Shown here piece by piece: positions 42,513 to 51,903 of a DNA stretch of 64,000 nt (within the stretch, counting starts at the first letter, position 1; each line of letters starts with the position of its first letter). The notes below the pieces were generated by a model. The model did no database searches and was not told where the DNA came from. It saw nothing but the letters and a program-made list of their open reading frames with translations. Made by a program: the position numbers and the translations under genes. Origin of the DNA: Paraburkholderia phenazinium (GTDB lineage: Bacteria > Pseudomonadota > Gammaproteobacteria > Burkholderiales > Burkholderiaceae); the NCBI RefSeq assembly GCF_900142845.1, contig NZ_FSRU01000001.1:1-64000 (forward strand), written 5' to 3'.

Positions 42513-44462
42513 TTACCCATTCGCCAGCATCCGCTTCACCCGCAACAACTCTCCCAACGACCAGGCCTGAAACGGCGTACCGCCAGGTTGGTGCGGTGCA
42601 TCACCGTCGGCGACTTCGCAGATGTGATCGAGCCCGTCGTGATCCAGATGCTCCACAAGCGGCGCAAGAAAACGCGTGCGCGCCTGCGCCCTCGCCCCCT
42701 CGTCCGGTTGATGCACGCGCAACCATGCTTCGACGAACGGCCCGATCAACCACGGCCACACCGTTCCCTGGTGATAGGCGCCGTCACGCTCCACCGGACT
42801 GCCCGCGTAACGTCCTCGATAAGCCGGATCGGAAGGCGCGAGGCTGCGCAAACCCAGCGGCGTCAGCAGATGCGTCTCCACCTGATCGACCACCGCGCGT
42901 GCCGCCGCCCCTTCGAGCAACGGAAACGGCAAGCCTCCCACCGCGAAGATCTGATTCGGCCGGATCGATCGGTCAATCGCCCCCGCAACATGATCCACGT
43001 CGACGTTGTCGAACAATGCTCCGGACACCGGATCGACGAACCGTTCATGAAATGCCTGCGCCGCCCGCGCCGCGGGTTCCTGCCAGTGCGCATTCCAGGC
43101 CGTCGCAATGCGCAGGGCGTTGATCCACAGCGCCTGGACTTCGACCGGCTTGCCGATGCGCGGCGTCACCACCCAGTCGCCAACCTTCGCATCCATCCAC
43201 GTCAGTTGCACACCCGGCACACCGGCGCGCAACAGGCCGTCGTCATCGGCGCGGATGCCGAAGCGCGTGCCGCTGCTATAGCCTGTGAGAATCGCCTCTA
43301 CGGCCTGCTGCAAGCGCTTGCGCGTGTCGTCGCCGGCTTGCTCTGCCGCGAGATAGTCGTGCACGGCAATCACGAACCATAGCGAGGCATCGACGGCGTT
43401 GTACTCGGGCGTACTGCCGTAATCGGGAAAGCGGTTCGGCAACATCCCTTCGGAGAGCGTATTAGCCCATTCGAGCAGAATCGACTCCGCTGCTTCGAGA
43501 CGCCCGGACGCCAGCAGCAAGCCGCGCATCGCGATGAAGGTATCGCGTCCCCAATCGGTGAACCATGGAAACCCCGCGAGGACGGTGCGGCCGCCATCGC
43601 GCGCCACCAGATAGGCGTCGGCGGATCGATGCAGGCTCGAGGCGAAGGCGTTACGTCGCGCATATTCGGTGTCGGCAAGCGCCTTGAAGCGGTCGACCAC
43701 TGACGTGGTCTCCGGCTCAGCGCCCGCTTGCAGGATCATCAACGCTTCGCTATCGGCGAGCGAGAAAGTGAACACACCGGGCGTCGCGAGGTCTTCGCTG
43801 AAATCGAGCCCGCGTTCGCGCTCACGCACGTAGCAGAAGTTTCGATACCAGTCGGGCGCATGCGTGTACGTGCCGTTGGTCGATGCATGGATCACGGGCA
43901 GATCGCCATACGGTTGCCAGCTAACGCGAGCATGCGCTGCGTCTACATCCGCGTTGAAATTGAACGCAGCGTTTTCATGGTGCAGCGCATGATAATCGCG
44001 GCCCGACAGCAGCGGCCGCACGTGCAAGGTATAGCCAGCAACCGTAGTGTCGCTCGCACTGCCCCGCTCGAAGCGCCAACGCAATACTGTCTCGCCAGTC
44101 ACCTTCGCCACGAATACTTCGGCGATCAGCACCGCCTCCGCGTCGAGCTGGAAGCGCCAGCTCGGCCACGGCTGCGTATCGAAACCCAGCAGGCTGGACG
44201 AGACATCGGGGTACACGACGTCCGGCACGTAACGCTGCATGCTCAGCGGATAGCGCTTGCCGTTCTCCTCAAGCCACGCCTCGATGCCGTTGACCAGTAC
44301 CACGCGTCCACCCGGCGCATGGGTCGCCGTCAGCAACAGCGCGTGATAGCGGCGCGTGCGCACCGTACCGACCGTTCCCGACGCGAAACCGCCAAAGCCA
44401 TCGGCCTCGAGCCACTCGTGCTCGAGCAGGAAGGAATCGAAAGGCTTTTCGATACGTGTCAT
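42513..44462 (-). CDS. Amylo-alpha-1,6-glucosidase-type glycogen debranching enzyme
   Basis: A 649-residue GDE_C/GH133-like protein. The N-terminal part has EWLEADGFGGFASGTVGTVR and TRRYHALLL, a conserved head; the barrel has FPWFTDWGRDTFIAMRGLLL with the nucleophile-type Asp, and GAYHQGTVWPWLIGPFVEAW with the acid residue. Such enzymes remove alpha-1,6 branches. Start ATG 44462 (MTRIEKPFDSFLLEHEW). It heads a minus-strand set with the GH63-like gene, zwf and ppgK, which together could turn branched glucan into NADPH. Confidence 0.9.
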   Translation of the reverse strand: MTRIEKPFDSFLLEHEWLEADGFGGFASGTVGTVRTRRYHALLLTATHAPGGRVVLVNGIEAWLEENGKRYPLSMQRYVPDVVYPDVSSSLLGFDTQPWPSWRFQLDAEAVLIAEVFVAKVTGETVLRWRFERGSASDTTVAGYTLHVRPLLSGRDYHALHHENAAFNFNADVDAAHARVSWQPYGDLPVIHASTNGTYTHAPDWYRNFCYVRERERGLDFSEDLATPGVFTFSLADSEALMILQAGAEPETTSVVDRFKALADTEYARRNAFASSLHRSADAYLVARDGGRTVLAGFPWFTDWGRDTFIAMRGLLLASGRLEAAESILLEWANTLSEGMLPNRFPDYGSTPEYNAVDASLWFVIAVHDYLAAEQAGDDTRKRLQQAVEAILTGYSSGTRFGIRADDDGLLRAGVPGVQLTWMDAKVGDWVVTPRIGKPVEVQALWINALRIATAWNAHWQEPAARAAQAFHERFVDPVSGALFDNVDVDHVAGAIDRSIRPNQIFAVGGLPFPLLEGAAARAVVDQVETHLLTPLGLRSLAPSDPAYRGRYAGSPVERDGAYHQGTVWPWLIGPFVEAWLRVHQPDEGARAQARTRFLAPLVEHLDHDGLDHICEVADGDAPHQPGGTPFQAWSLGELLRVKRMLANG

Positions 44463-44677
44463 TTTTACGCCTACCGTTAGTACAGCTTCGATATTACCGA
44501 TTTGCCCATCAACGGGGCGAAGTGGCTGCGTTTTTCCTCTCCAATGTGTCGCGCGCCTTTCGAACAACCGACAATTTTCACGCGGGTGTAACGGCTCGCA
44601 AACGTTACACGATCTTTCATAAATTTTTCTTCAAGTCTCTGGAGACTGCATGCGCTAACCCGAATCTGGATGCAGAC

Positions 44678-45031
44678 ATGAGAAGACACTACGTCGCGGC
44701 CACGGCTGTACTCGTTGCGCTCACAACCATCATGCTATCCGCATGCGGACCGGACGACGGCGCATCGACAAGCGCCGATCAAAGCCGTGCCGCACCCGAT
44801 GCGGTCAACTCAGCGGCCACTCCGTCGGCTCAGGCGACCAGCCCGGCGCTGCCGCCGCCTGCCTTCGGCGCATCCGCAACGCTCACGAGTCTTCCCAACG
44901 CCTCGCCCGACGCAGCCTCCGACAGCGCCGTGCAAAGCGTCGAAGCGAGCCTCGCGGCAGACAGCCAGCAAGTCGCACCCGTGCTGCACTACGCGCCCGG
45001 CGACAGCGGACAGAACAGCAATAGCAATTGA
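44678..45031 (+). CDS. Small Ser/Ala-rich lipoprotein
   Basis: A 117-residue lipoprotein: signal VAATAVLVALTTIMLSACGP with Cys24 as the lipidated residue, then an unstructured Ala/Ser/Asp/Pro-rich mature part (SAQATSPALPPPAFGASATL). The function is unknown. The ATG at 44678 gives a normal signal length; the long frame upstream is not needed. It precedes the phospholipase gene by 62 bp on the same strand and may be co-transcribed. Confidence 0.75.
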   Translation: MRRHYVAATAVLVALTTIMLSACGPDDGASTSADQSRAAPDAVNSAATPSAQATSPALPPPAFGASATLTSLPNASPDAASDSAVQSVEASLAADSQQVAPVLHYAPGDSGQNSNSN

Positions 45032-45093
45032 CCACCGGATTCCCCCGGCGCGCCCGCCGCGCTATTCTTTACCCCCGCAGAAGGTGATAACCA

Positions 45094-47223
45094 ATGACCT
45101 CAAATAGCCGTCGCCGTTTCCTGCAGACCGTCGCATCGTCCGCCGGTGCAGCCGCCGCACTGGCCGCATTCCCCGAATCGATCCGCAATGCGCTCGCCGT
45201 ACCGGCAAATTCGCGCACCGGAACGATCGAGGATATCGAGCACATTGTGGTGTTCATGCAAGAGAACCGTTCGTTCGACCACTACTTCGGCCATATGCGC
45301 GGCGTGCGTGGCTACAACGACCGTTTCCCGATTCCGCTGCCGGGCGGCCAGCAACCGGTGTGGTATCAGCCGTCGAAGGAAAATGCGGCGCAACCGGTCC
45401 TGCCGTTCCATCTGAACACGCAGACCACCAGCGCGCAGTGCATCGGCGATCTGGACCACTCGTGGTACCCGACGCACTATGCCATCAACAACGGTGCGTA
45501 CAACCAGTGGCCCCAGTACAAGACCGACATGACGATGGGCTATTACCTGCGCAGCGACATTCCGTTCCACTACGCGCTGGCTGACGCCTTCACGGTTTGC
45601 GACGCCTACTTCTGCTCGCTGGCCGGCCCGACCCACCCGAACCGCTCGTATTTGATGACGGGCATGATCGACCCGAGCGGCACGATGGGCGGCCCGCTGC
45701 TCGACAACAACGACTACGTGGACGGCGACGGTCCGCCGCAATATCAGTTGCTGTCGTGGACGACGTACCCGGAACGTCTGCAGGCCGCCGGCATCACGTG
45801 GCAGGTCTACCAGCAGGGCCTGACGGGCGCCGATCCGCTGAACGGCAACTACGGCACCAACGTGCTGCAGAACTTCGTCAACTACATCAACGCCCAGCCG
45901 GGTTCGGCGCTGTACGAACGCGCACAGACGGTGCGCACCATCGTCGACCTGAAGAACGACGTGCTGGCAGGCAACCTGCCGCAGGTCTCGTGGCTGTGCC
46001 CGCCGGCCGCCTACTCGGAACATCCGAGCTACACGCCGGCATACGGTGCGGAATACACCTCGCAGATTCTCGATGCGCTCACGTCGAATCCGGAAGTCTG
46101 GAGCAAGACCGTGCTGTTCATCATGTACGACGAGAACGACGGCTTCTTCGATCACATCGTGCCGCCGCAACCGGCCACGACGGCAGCACAGGGTCAGTCG
46201 ACAGTCAGCGTGGAAGGCGAGATTCACAACGTCGTGAACCCCTACCGCGGCGGCAGCTACACCGCCGACGGCCTGCCCTTCGGCCTTGGACCGCGCGTGC
46301 CGATGACAATCGTCTCGCCGTGGACCAAGGGTGGCTTTGTCTGCTCGCAGGTGTTCGATCACACCTCGGTAATCCGCTTCATCGAAAAGCGTTTTGGCGT
46401 GTACGAGCCGAACATCACGGAATGGCGCCGTGCCGTCTGCGGCGATCTGACGAAGGCGTTCGACTTCCGCACGCCGGACGCGACGATGCCGCCGCTGCCG
46501 GATACGAGCAACTACATCACGACCGCCAACAACCAATGCGCGACGAACCCGAAGCCTGTGGTGCCTGCCACGCCGGGTCCGTTCGACGCGCAGGAATCCG
46601 GCATCCGCTTTGCCCGCGCGCTGCCGTATGAGCTGCATGTGAACGGTCGTCTCGAAGCCACGCAAAACACCTTCACGATCGAACTGGCCAACACCGGCGA
46701 GCAAGGCGCGCACTTCTATGTGTACGCAACCAATCGCACGGACGGACCGTGGCGCTACACCGTCGAAGCCGGCAAGTCCCTGAAGGAAACCTTCGACCTG
46801 ACGACGACCAGCGGCGTGTACACGTTCGAAGTGTTCGGCCCGAACGGCTTTGTGCGCAAGTTCGCCGGCAACGCGGCTCAAACGCAGACGAACAACAGCA
46901 AGCCGTCGCTGCCGGAAGTCCGCACGCATTACGACGTGGCGAACGGTAACGTGTTCCTGAAGTTCAGCAACAAGGGCCGCGGCATTGCGCGCCTGACGGT
47001 GACGGACAACGCCTACGGCGCGCGTCCGCGTCAGGTGATCGTGCCGGGTGGTGCGGAGATCGAAGAGGCATGGGTGCTGGCGTCGAGCCATCACTGGTAC
47101 GATCTCACGGTCAGCAGCGCTGAAGACGCCAGCTTCGCTCGCCGCCTTGCCGGCCACGTCGAAAACGGCCGTCCGAGCATCAGCGATCCGGCCGCTGTGG
47201 CGCCGACCTTGACCGTGGTCTGA
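45094..47223 (+). CDS. Phosphocholine-type phospholipase C, Tat-exported
   Basis: A 709-residue PlcH/PlcN family enzyme that hydrolyses phosphatidylcholine and related lipids outside the inner membrane. The twin-arginine signal is NSRRRFLQTVASSAGAAAAL. Catalytic blocks: EHIVVFMQENRSFDHYFG with the nucleophile-region Asn/Asp pattern, SLAGPTHPNRSYLMTG, FIMYDENDGFFDHIVPP and RVPMTIVSPWTKGGFVCSQV. Two C-terminal DUF756 domains follow (residues about 500-590 and 600-685). All blocks are intact. Which of PlcH or PlcN is closer cannot be told by eye. Confidence 0.93.
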   Translation: MTSNSRRRFLQTVASSAGAAAALAAFPESIRNALAVPANSRTGTIEDIEHIVVFMQENRSFDHYFGHMRGVRGYNDRFPIPLPGGQQPVWYQPSKENAAQPVLPFHLNTQTTSAQCIGDLDHSWYPTHYAINNGAYNQWPQYKTDMTMGYYLRSDIPFHYALADAFTVCDAYFCSLAGPTHPNRSYLMTGMIDPSGTMGGPLLDNNDYVDGDGPPQYQLLSWTTYPERLQAAGITWQVYQQGLTGADPLNGNYGTNVLQNFVNYINAQPGSALYERAQTVRTIVDLKNDVLAGNLPQVSWLCPPAAYSEHPSYTPAYGAEYTSQILDALTSNPEVWSKTVLFIMYDENDGFFDHIVPPQPATTAAQGQSTVSVEGEIHNVVNPYRGGSYTADGLPFGLGPRVPMTIVSPWTKGGFVCSQVFDHTSVIRFIEKRFGVYEPNITEWRRAVCGDLTKAFDFRTPDATMPPLPDTSNYITTANNQCATNPKPVVPATPGPFDAQESGIRFARALPYELHVNGRLEATQNTFTIELANTGEQGAHFYVYATNRTDGPWRYTVEAGKSLKETFDLTTTSGVYTFEVFGPNGFVRKFAGNAAQTQTNNSKPSLPEVRTHYDVANGNVFLKFSNKGRGIARLTVTDNAYGARPRQVIVPGGAEIEEAWVLASSHHWYDLTVSSAEDASFARRLAGHVENGRPSISDPAAVAPTLTVV

Positions 47224-47236
47224 AGTCTCTGAGGTG

Positions 47237-47297
47237 CCGCCGGGCATCGATCGACACGCGCCTCGCAAGAGGGGCGTGCAAGATCGATGTCCGGCGG
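47237..47297. terminator. Long hairpin between convergent genes
   Basis: CCGCCGGGCATCGATC (47237-47252) pairs with GATCGATGTCCGGCGG (47282-47297), 16 bp with one G-U pair on the plus-strand RNA. The loop holds a second stem (CACGC..GCGTG). It lies between the phospholipase C and deacylase stops and fits a shared terminator. Confidence 0.6.
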
Positions 47298-47322
47298 GTT
47301 CAGCGGATGGACGGCATGCCCG

Positions 47323-48438
47323 TCACGCCCCCAGCAGCACTCCGGTGCGCACCGCACGCGTGCCGGTCACCCGCCCCAGCGGCGCACCCGCGGTGACGAA
47401 GCGAATCGCGCGGCGCATGTAGAAAATACCCTCTGTCTTGCTGCTGATCGTGGTGGTTTCGTCCGTCAACGGATCGACGATATCGAACAGCGGATCGCCC
47501 ACGCGGATGGTGTCGCCGATGTTCGCCCGGTGCACCAGAATCCCGCTCACCGGTGCATAGAACTGTTCGCTGCCGGCAAGCGGCGTCGCCGGCGTGAGCA
47601 GCTCGGGAAGCGGCTTCGCCTCACCGCGAATCGCCTTGCGGTACGTCAGGTAATCGATCAGCGCGTCCGCATCCTGCTGCGCCACCGCGTACGACACATC
47701 GCGCTGGCCACGGCATTCCACCGTCACCGCAATCGCACCGTTGTCGACCGGTTGATGCGCCGGCAGGTTTTGCTGCAGTTGCCACCACAACAAACTGTGC
47801 GTCTCGTCGAAGGCTTCACCGCCCGAGTCGGTGGCGAGCAACGATGCTCGCGAACCGAGATACCGTGCGAGCGGCTCGAAGTCGGACCATGCGGACTCGC
47901 TCGTGTACACGTGCATCACCGCCTCCAGCGAGCAATGCAGATCGATCACCACGTCCGCATCGAACGAGAGCTTCAGCAAGGCCAGTTGCAACGATTCGAA
48001 CTCGGTCAGCGGCTTGTGCTGTTCCAGTTGTTCGCTGATCAGCTGCCGGACGAGCTGGCGGTTAGCCGCCACGTCCGGGCCGAGCGTGCCCTTGGCGCGC
48101 TCCAGCAAGCGCGTGAACTGCAGGAAATGGCGGTTGAAATTCTTGCCGCTGCCCAGATCGAAACGTCCGAGGAACTGCCCCAACACGTATTGCCCGAGTC
48201 CCACCGGATTGGCGACCGGCACCACCACGATCTCGGCAGCCAGCGCGCCTTGGGCCTCGAGTTCAAGCAGGCGGCGCTTCAACAGCACCGTGGTCAGCAT
48301 CGCCGGCGTCTCGTCGGCGTGCAGGGTGGACTGCAAGTAGATTTTCTGGCCACTATCCGTGGGGCCGAAATGGAAGCTCACCAGTTCGCGATGCGTACCG
48401 ATAGCGGGCGACAGAAGCGGAATCGACTGTTTTTTCAT
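47323..48438 (-). CDS. Succinylglutamate desuccinylase/aspartoacylase family protein
   Basis: A 371-residue zinc carboxypeptidase-like deacylase. Zinc ligands: YLQSTLHADETPAMLTT (HxxE) and VVIDLHCSLEAVMHVY (later His). GSGKNFNRHFL is the substrate-arginine region. The C-terminal part with YAPVSGILVHRANIGDTIRV resembles a small beta/biotinyl-like module. Relatives remove acyl groups from amino acids. The ATG at 48438 (MKKQSIPLL) is preferred. It is co-directional with a binding protein gene 61 bp upstream, so amino-acid derivative uptake and deacylation may be linked. Confidence 0.88.
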   Translation of the reverse strand: MKKQSIPLLSPAIGTHRELVSFHFGPTDSGQKIYLQSTLHADETPAMLTTVLLKRRLLELEAQGALAAEIVVVPVANPVGLGQYVLGQFLGRFDLGSGKNFNRHFLQFTRLLERAKGTLGPDVAANRQLVRQLISEQLEQHKPLTEFESLQLALLKLSFDADVVIDLHCSLEAVMHVYTSESAWSDFEPLARYLGSRASLLATDSGGEAFDETHSLLWWQLQQNLPAHQPVDNGAIAVTVECRGQRDVSYAVAQQDADALIDYLTYRKAIRGEAKPLPELLTPATPLAGSEQFYAPVSGILVHRANIGDTIRVGDPLFDIVDPLTDETTTISSKTEGIFYMRRAIRFVTAGAPLGRVTGTRAVRTGVLLGA

Positions 48439-48499
48439 GTGCAAATGAGGTGGGGACTCACTGTAGATAGGCGCCGCAATGCAATCGCAGCGCCCAATT

Positions 48500-49270
48500 T
48501 CAATTGCCGCCGTACGGATCGAAATCGAAGTACTTGTGGGCGATCTGCGCGTAGGTGCCGTCCTTGAGCATCGAGGCGATGGCGTCGTTGATGGACGCCT
48601 GCAAGGCCGTCTCGTCCTTGCGCAGGCCGATGCCTACGCCGCGATCGCCCATCGAAAGCGGTGCGCCGACAAACGCAAAACCCTTGCCGGCCGGCGTGCG
48701 CAGAAAGCCCTGATCGGCTTCCACCGTGCCCAGCAACGCGCCGTCCAGACGACCGTTGATCAGATCGGTGAAGACCTCATCCTGGCTCTTGTACGCCACC
48801 ACGTTGACGCCGTGGGGCGCCCAATTGGCCTGCGCATAGGTCTCGAACTGCGTACCCGACTGCACGCCAATCTGCTTGCCGGCCAGCGATGCCACCGAAT
48901 CGCTCAGCCCCGAGCCTTGCTTCGCCACCAGGTGCGATTTGAACTGGAACAGCTTCGAGGAGAACAGAATCTGTTGCTCGCGCTTGGCGGTAATCGCCAT
49001 TGACGACATGATCGCGTCGATCTTGCGCGCCTGCAGCGCCGGAATCATCCCGGAGAACTCCAGCTCGACCCATTGGCAATGCGCGTGGATGCGCCGGCAG
49101 ATTTCGTTGCCGAGATCGACGTCGAAACCCTTCACGCTGCCGTCCGGCGCTTTGGCGTCCATCGGCGGGTAACTTGGATCGATGCCAAGCCGCAGCGTGT
49201 TGCCGTCAGCCGCAAACGCACCGCTGCTGAAACTCAGCGCGGCGATCAGGATCATCAACGGAGTCTTCAT
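48500..49270 (-). CDS. ABC transporter substrate-binding protein, amino-acid type
   Basis: A 256-residue SBP_bac_3 protein with signal peptide MKTPLMILIAALSFSSGAFA and mature start ADGNTLRLGIDPSYPPMDAK. The family signature appears as GFDVDLGNEICRRIHAHCQW and FSGMIPALQARKIDAIMSSM. It binds a polar amino acid or opine-like ligand in the periplasm. No permease or ATPase gene is adjacent, so it must use partners encoded elsewhere. It is divergent from a LysR gene (133 bp apart), the likely regulator. Confidence 0.92.
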   Translation of the reverse strand: MKTPLMILIAALSFSSGAFAADGNTLRLGIDPSYPPMDAKAPDGSVKGFDVDLGNEICRRIHAHCQWVELEFSGMIPALQARKIDAIMSSMAITAKREQQILFSSKLFQFKSHLVAKQGSGLSDSVASLAGKQIGVQSGTQFETYAQANWAPHGVNVVAYKSQDEVFTDLINGRLDGALLGTVEADQGFLRTPAGKGFAFVGAPLSMGDRGVGIGLRKDETALQASINDAIASMLKDGTYAQIAHKYFDFDPYGGN

Positions 49271-49404
49271 GGAGAGCCGGTCGGGTAAGGAGGTGAATGG
49301 GGAGAGGTGTGGTCCGGGCTCATGCTAACCCTCGCCGGTGCATCGAAGAAGTCCCTGGCGGGCTATCATGATCACCTTTACCGATCACCCCTCTCGCTAC
49401 CGCC

Positions 49405-50346
49405 ATGGCCCTGACGATCTCCCAGTTGCGCGTGTTCACCGCGATAGCCGAGCACGGCAGCATTCGTGCGGCATCGCGGGCACTCGGCACGGCACAAAGC
49501 GGCGTCACCCAGCAATTGCAGAATCTCGAGCTGATCCTCGGCGCAACGCTGTTCACCCGCACTAACCGCGGCATCGCACTGACAGCGCTGGGTCAACGGC
49601 TGTTGCAGCGGGCCGGGGCGATTCTCGGCGAGTGCGAGCGCGTCGAGCAGGAGGTGCAGCAGTTGCGTGGCGACTATGTCGGCGAGGTCTCGTTCGGCAT
49701 GACCACCGAGCCGCTGATCGATGCACTGGCACCGGTCCTCACCGAATTCCGCACGCGTTTTCCGCGGGTGGCCGTGCATCTGCGCACGGGCACCTCACGC
49801 ATGATGATTGCGTGGATCCGCGAAGGCACGCTGGACTTCGCTGCGGCACTGGTTTCGAAGTACACGGACACGACCGATCTCTCCGTGACCACGCTCTACC
49901 CATCCGATCCGGTGGTCGTATGCCGGCGCGGTCATCCGAAAGCCAGGGCGACTTCGCTCGCCAAATTGACGGACTGCACGTGGATCGCCACCCGCTCGCC
50001 GAACCTGACAGACGACCCACAGGCCAACCGTCTCAACAATTTTTTTGAAAGCCACGGTTTGCCGCCGCCCAGGATCCTGGCGACGGTCGAGGGGTTGTTC
50101 GAGAGCCTGCACCTGGTCGGGGAGACGGATTGCCTCTCGCTCGAATCGTCGATTGTGGCGCGGCATCCGCTGTTCGCTCAGACGCTGACCACGGTCCCCG
50201 TGCGCGAGCGCGCCGTCGAGCAGAACGTCTGCTTGCTGCAGCGCGCGGCTATTCCCGTGACACCGGCGGCGCAGGAACTCGCGACGATGATCGCGTCATA
50301 CACCCGCACTGTGCGCGCCACCCAGAACAGCGCCAATCCGCCGTGA
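49405..50346 (+). CDS. LysR family transcriptional regulator
   Basis: A 313-residue LysR protein: MALTISQLRVFTAIAEHGSI, ALGTAQSGVTQQLQNLELIL and an effector domain from VGEVSFGMTTEPLIDALAPV. It resembles the CysB/TsaR-like group. Divergent orientation to the binding-protein gene and the deacylase behind it suggests that this set is its regulon. No clear LysR box (T-N11-A) was identified with confidence. Confidence 0.92.
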   Translation: MALTISQLRVFTAIAEHGSIRAASRALGTAQSGVTQQLQNLELILGATLFTRTNRGIALTALGQRLLQRAGAILGECERVEQEVQQLRGDYVGEVSFGMTTEPLIDALAPVLTEFRTRFPRVAVHLRTGTSRMMIAWIREGTLDFAAALVSKYTDTTDLSVTTLYPSDPVVVCRRGHPKARATSLAKLTDCTWIATRSPNLTDDPQANRLNNFFESHGLPPPRILATVEGLFESLHLVGETDCLSLESSIVARHPLFAQTLTTVPVRERAVEQNVCLLQRAAIPVTPAAQELATMIASYTRTVRATQNSANPP

Positions 50347-50347
50347 C

Positions 50348-50373
50348 TGAAGACAGAAGCTGAAGACAGAAGC
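50348..50373 (+). repeat. Two-copy 13-bp tandem repeat
   Basis: TGAAGACAGAAGC occurs twice in a row starting 1 bp after the LysR stop. The remaining intergenic sequence up to 50642 contains no gene I can support. Confidence 0.7.
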
Positions 50374-50642
50374 GGTGCGCGTTGCATATCGGCTTGCAGA
50401 TCGACGTTGCGGGCAGGAAAAGCCACGCGTGATCCAATGGTCCGATTTATCCGCCAAACCCTCGCCGTCAGCGGACAAGGCTCCGGCCTGCACCGTCAGC
50501 AGGTTACGATGAACACCAGAGACCGATCAGCCGGCAAGGTACTCGCGAAGCCATGCGACCGCGCCAGACCGGGCGAGGAGACAAGTGACGTGCTGGTAAC
50601 CTGAGCATCCTGCCAACCCAACCCCGATCAATTGGCCCTTCC

Positions 50643-51827
50643 ATGCGAGTCCTATTCGTCGTCGGCAATCTGGGTGACTATCAAGTACCGCGGTACCAGG
50701 CGCTTGAGCGGCTGGCCCAAGGCCGAGGTCATGAGGTGTTTCTTGTCGAAGTGTTCGGCAAATCCGGCGTCTACGGCTTCCCCCAGGACCGCCGCGCCGC
50801 CTTCTTCGATACTCATCCTGCGAACTGTGTCACGCTGCTCAAGGAGGCCAGCGAGGGCGACGGTCATACCTTGCGCGTCGCGGTCAGACTGCTGTCGGTG
50901 TTCCGCTCGTTCGCACCGGATGTCGTCGTCACGCTGGGCTACAACACCAATTACTCAATCGTCCTGTGCATTCTGAAGGCGCTGACGCGCCGCTTTTCGC
51001 TGATGTACATGTCGGACTCGAAAGCCGACGACGGCACGCGGTACGCCATCAAGGAACGCGTGAAGCGCGTGCTGGTGTCGAAGTTCGACGCCGCCCTGGT
51101 GGCCGGCGAAAAGCACCGGACCTACGCCGAATCGTTAGGTATACCGATGGAGCGATCGCGCATCGGTTTCGACGTCATCGATGTCGAGTATTTTTCGAGG
51201 ATGTCGCGCGAGGCGGTTCTGGACGCACCGGAAATCCGCATGCGCTTCGCGCTGCCGCCGCGCTACGTGCTATGCGTGAGCCGCTTCGTGGCGCGCAAGA
51301 ATATCGACCTGCTGATTGCCGCGTTCTTTCAGTCTGGACTGCATGCCGTAGGGGTTTCGCTGGTGCTGGTCGGGCAAGGTCCGTGCAAGGATGCACTGCT
51401 GGAGCAGATCGACCGGCTCGGTCTCGCGAAGCACGTGGTCATTCTGAGTTCAGTGCCGAACCAGCATATGCCGGGTCTCTACGCGCTCGCCGATTTCATC
51501 GTGCTCGCAAGCCAGTTCGATCAGTGGGGCCTATGTGTCAACGAGGCCTTTGCGGCGGGCACGCCAGCCATCGTCACGCACGCCTGCGGTGTGGCGAACG
51601 AACTCGTCCATGACGGCGTCAATGGCTTCATCGTCGAACCTGGTGACGAGTCCGCGCTGGCGGCGAGGATCACGCAACTGGGCAACAACAGCGCGTTGCG
51701 CGAGCGCTTTTCGGCTAACGCGCTCACCTCGGTCAGGCGTTGGACACCAGCGCTCTTTGCGTCGAACACCATTGAACTGGCGGAATCCATGATCGGCTCG
51801 GCCGGCCGCACGCAAGAGGTGGCCTAA
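50643..51827 (+). CDS. Glycosyltransferase family 4 protein
   Basis: A 394-residue GT-B enzyme. The C-terminal donor domain shows LPPRYVLCVSRFVARKNIDL, VLVGQGPCKDAL and the E-x7-E motif in NEAFAAGTPAIVTHACGVAN. The N-terminal half binds the acceptor (MRVLFVVGNLGDYQVPRYQA). GT4 enzymes retain configuration and often build lipopolysaccharide or exopolysaccharide. It stands as a single gene beside a FemAB-like acyltransferase on the opposite strand; both types occur in surface-sugar loci, but no larger cluster is present. Confidence 0.9.
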   Translation: MRVLFVVGNLGDYQVPRYQALERLAQGRGHEVFLVEVFGKSGVYGFPQDRRAAFFDTHPANCVTLLKEASEGDGHTLRVAVRLLSVFRSFAPDVVVTLGYNTNYSIVLCILKALTRRFSLMYMSDSKADDGTRYAIKERVKRVLVSKFDAALVAGEKHRTYAESLGIPMERSRIGFDVIDVEYFSRMSREAVLDAPEIRMRFALPPRYVLCVSRFVARKNIDLLIAAFFQSGLHAVGVSLVLVGQGPCKDALLEQIDRLGLAKHVVILSSVPNQHMPGLYALADFIVLASQFDQWGLCVNEAFAAGTPAIVTHACGVANELVHDGVNGFIVEPGDESALAARITQLGNNSALRERFSANALTSVRRWTPALFASNTIELAESMIGSAGRTQEVA

Positions 51828-51903
51828 GCGACGCGGCCGGCCTGCGCATCGCCGCGCGCTGCCTTTACGAAGCAGGACGATTGGAAATCAGCCGTATCAG
51901 AGA

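Noticed and set aside
45100..47268. Long minus-strand open frame opposite the phospholipase C gene
   Set aside because: Antisense shadow; Arg/Val/His-rich composition and no motif, while the plus strand encodes an intact family member.
50407..50604. 65-codon plus-strand frame between the LysR and GT4 genes
   Set aside because: No ribosome site, basic random-like composition and no hydrophobic or domain pattern.
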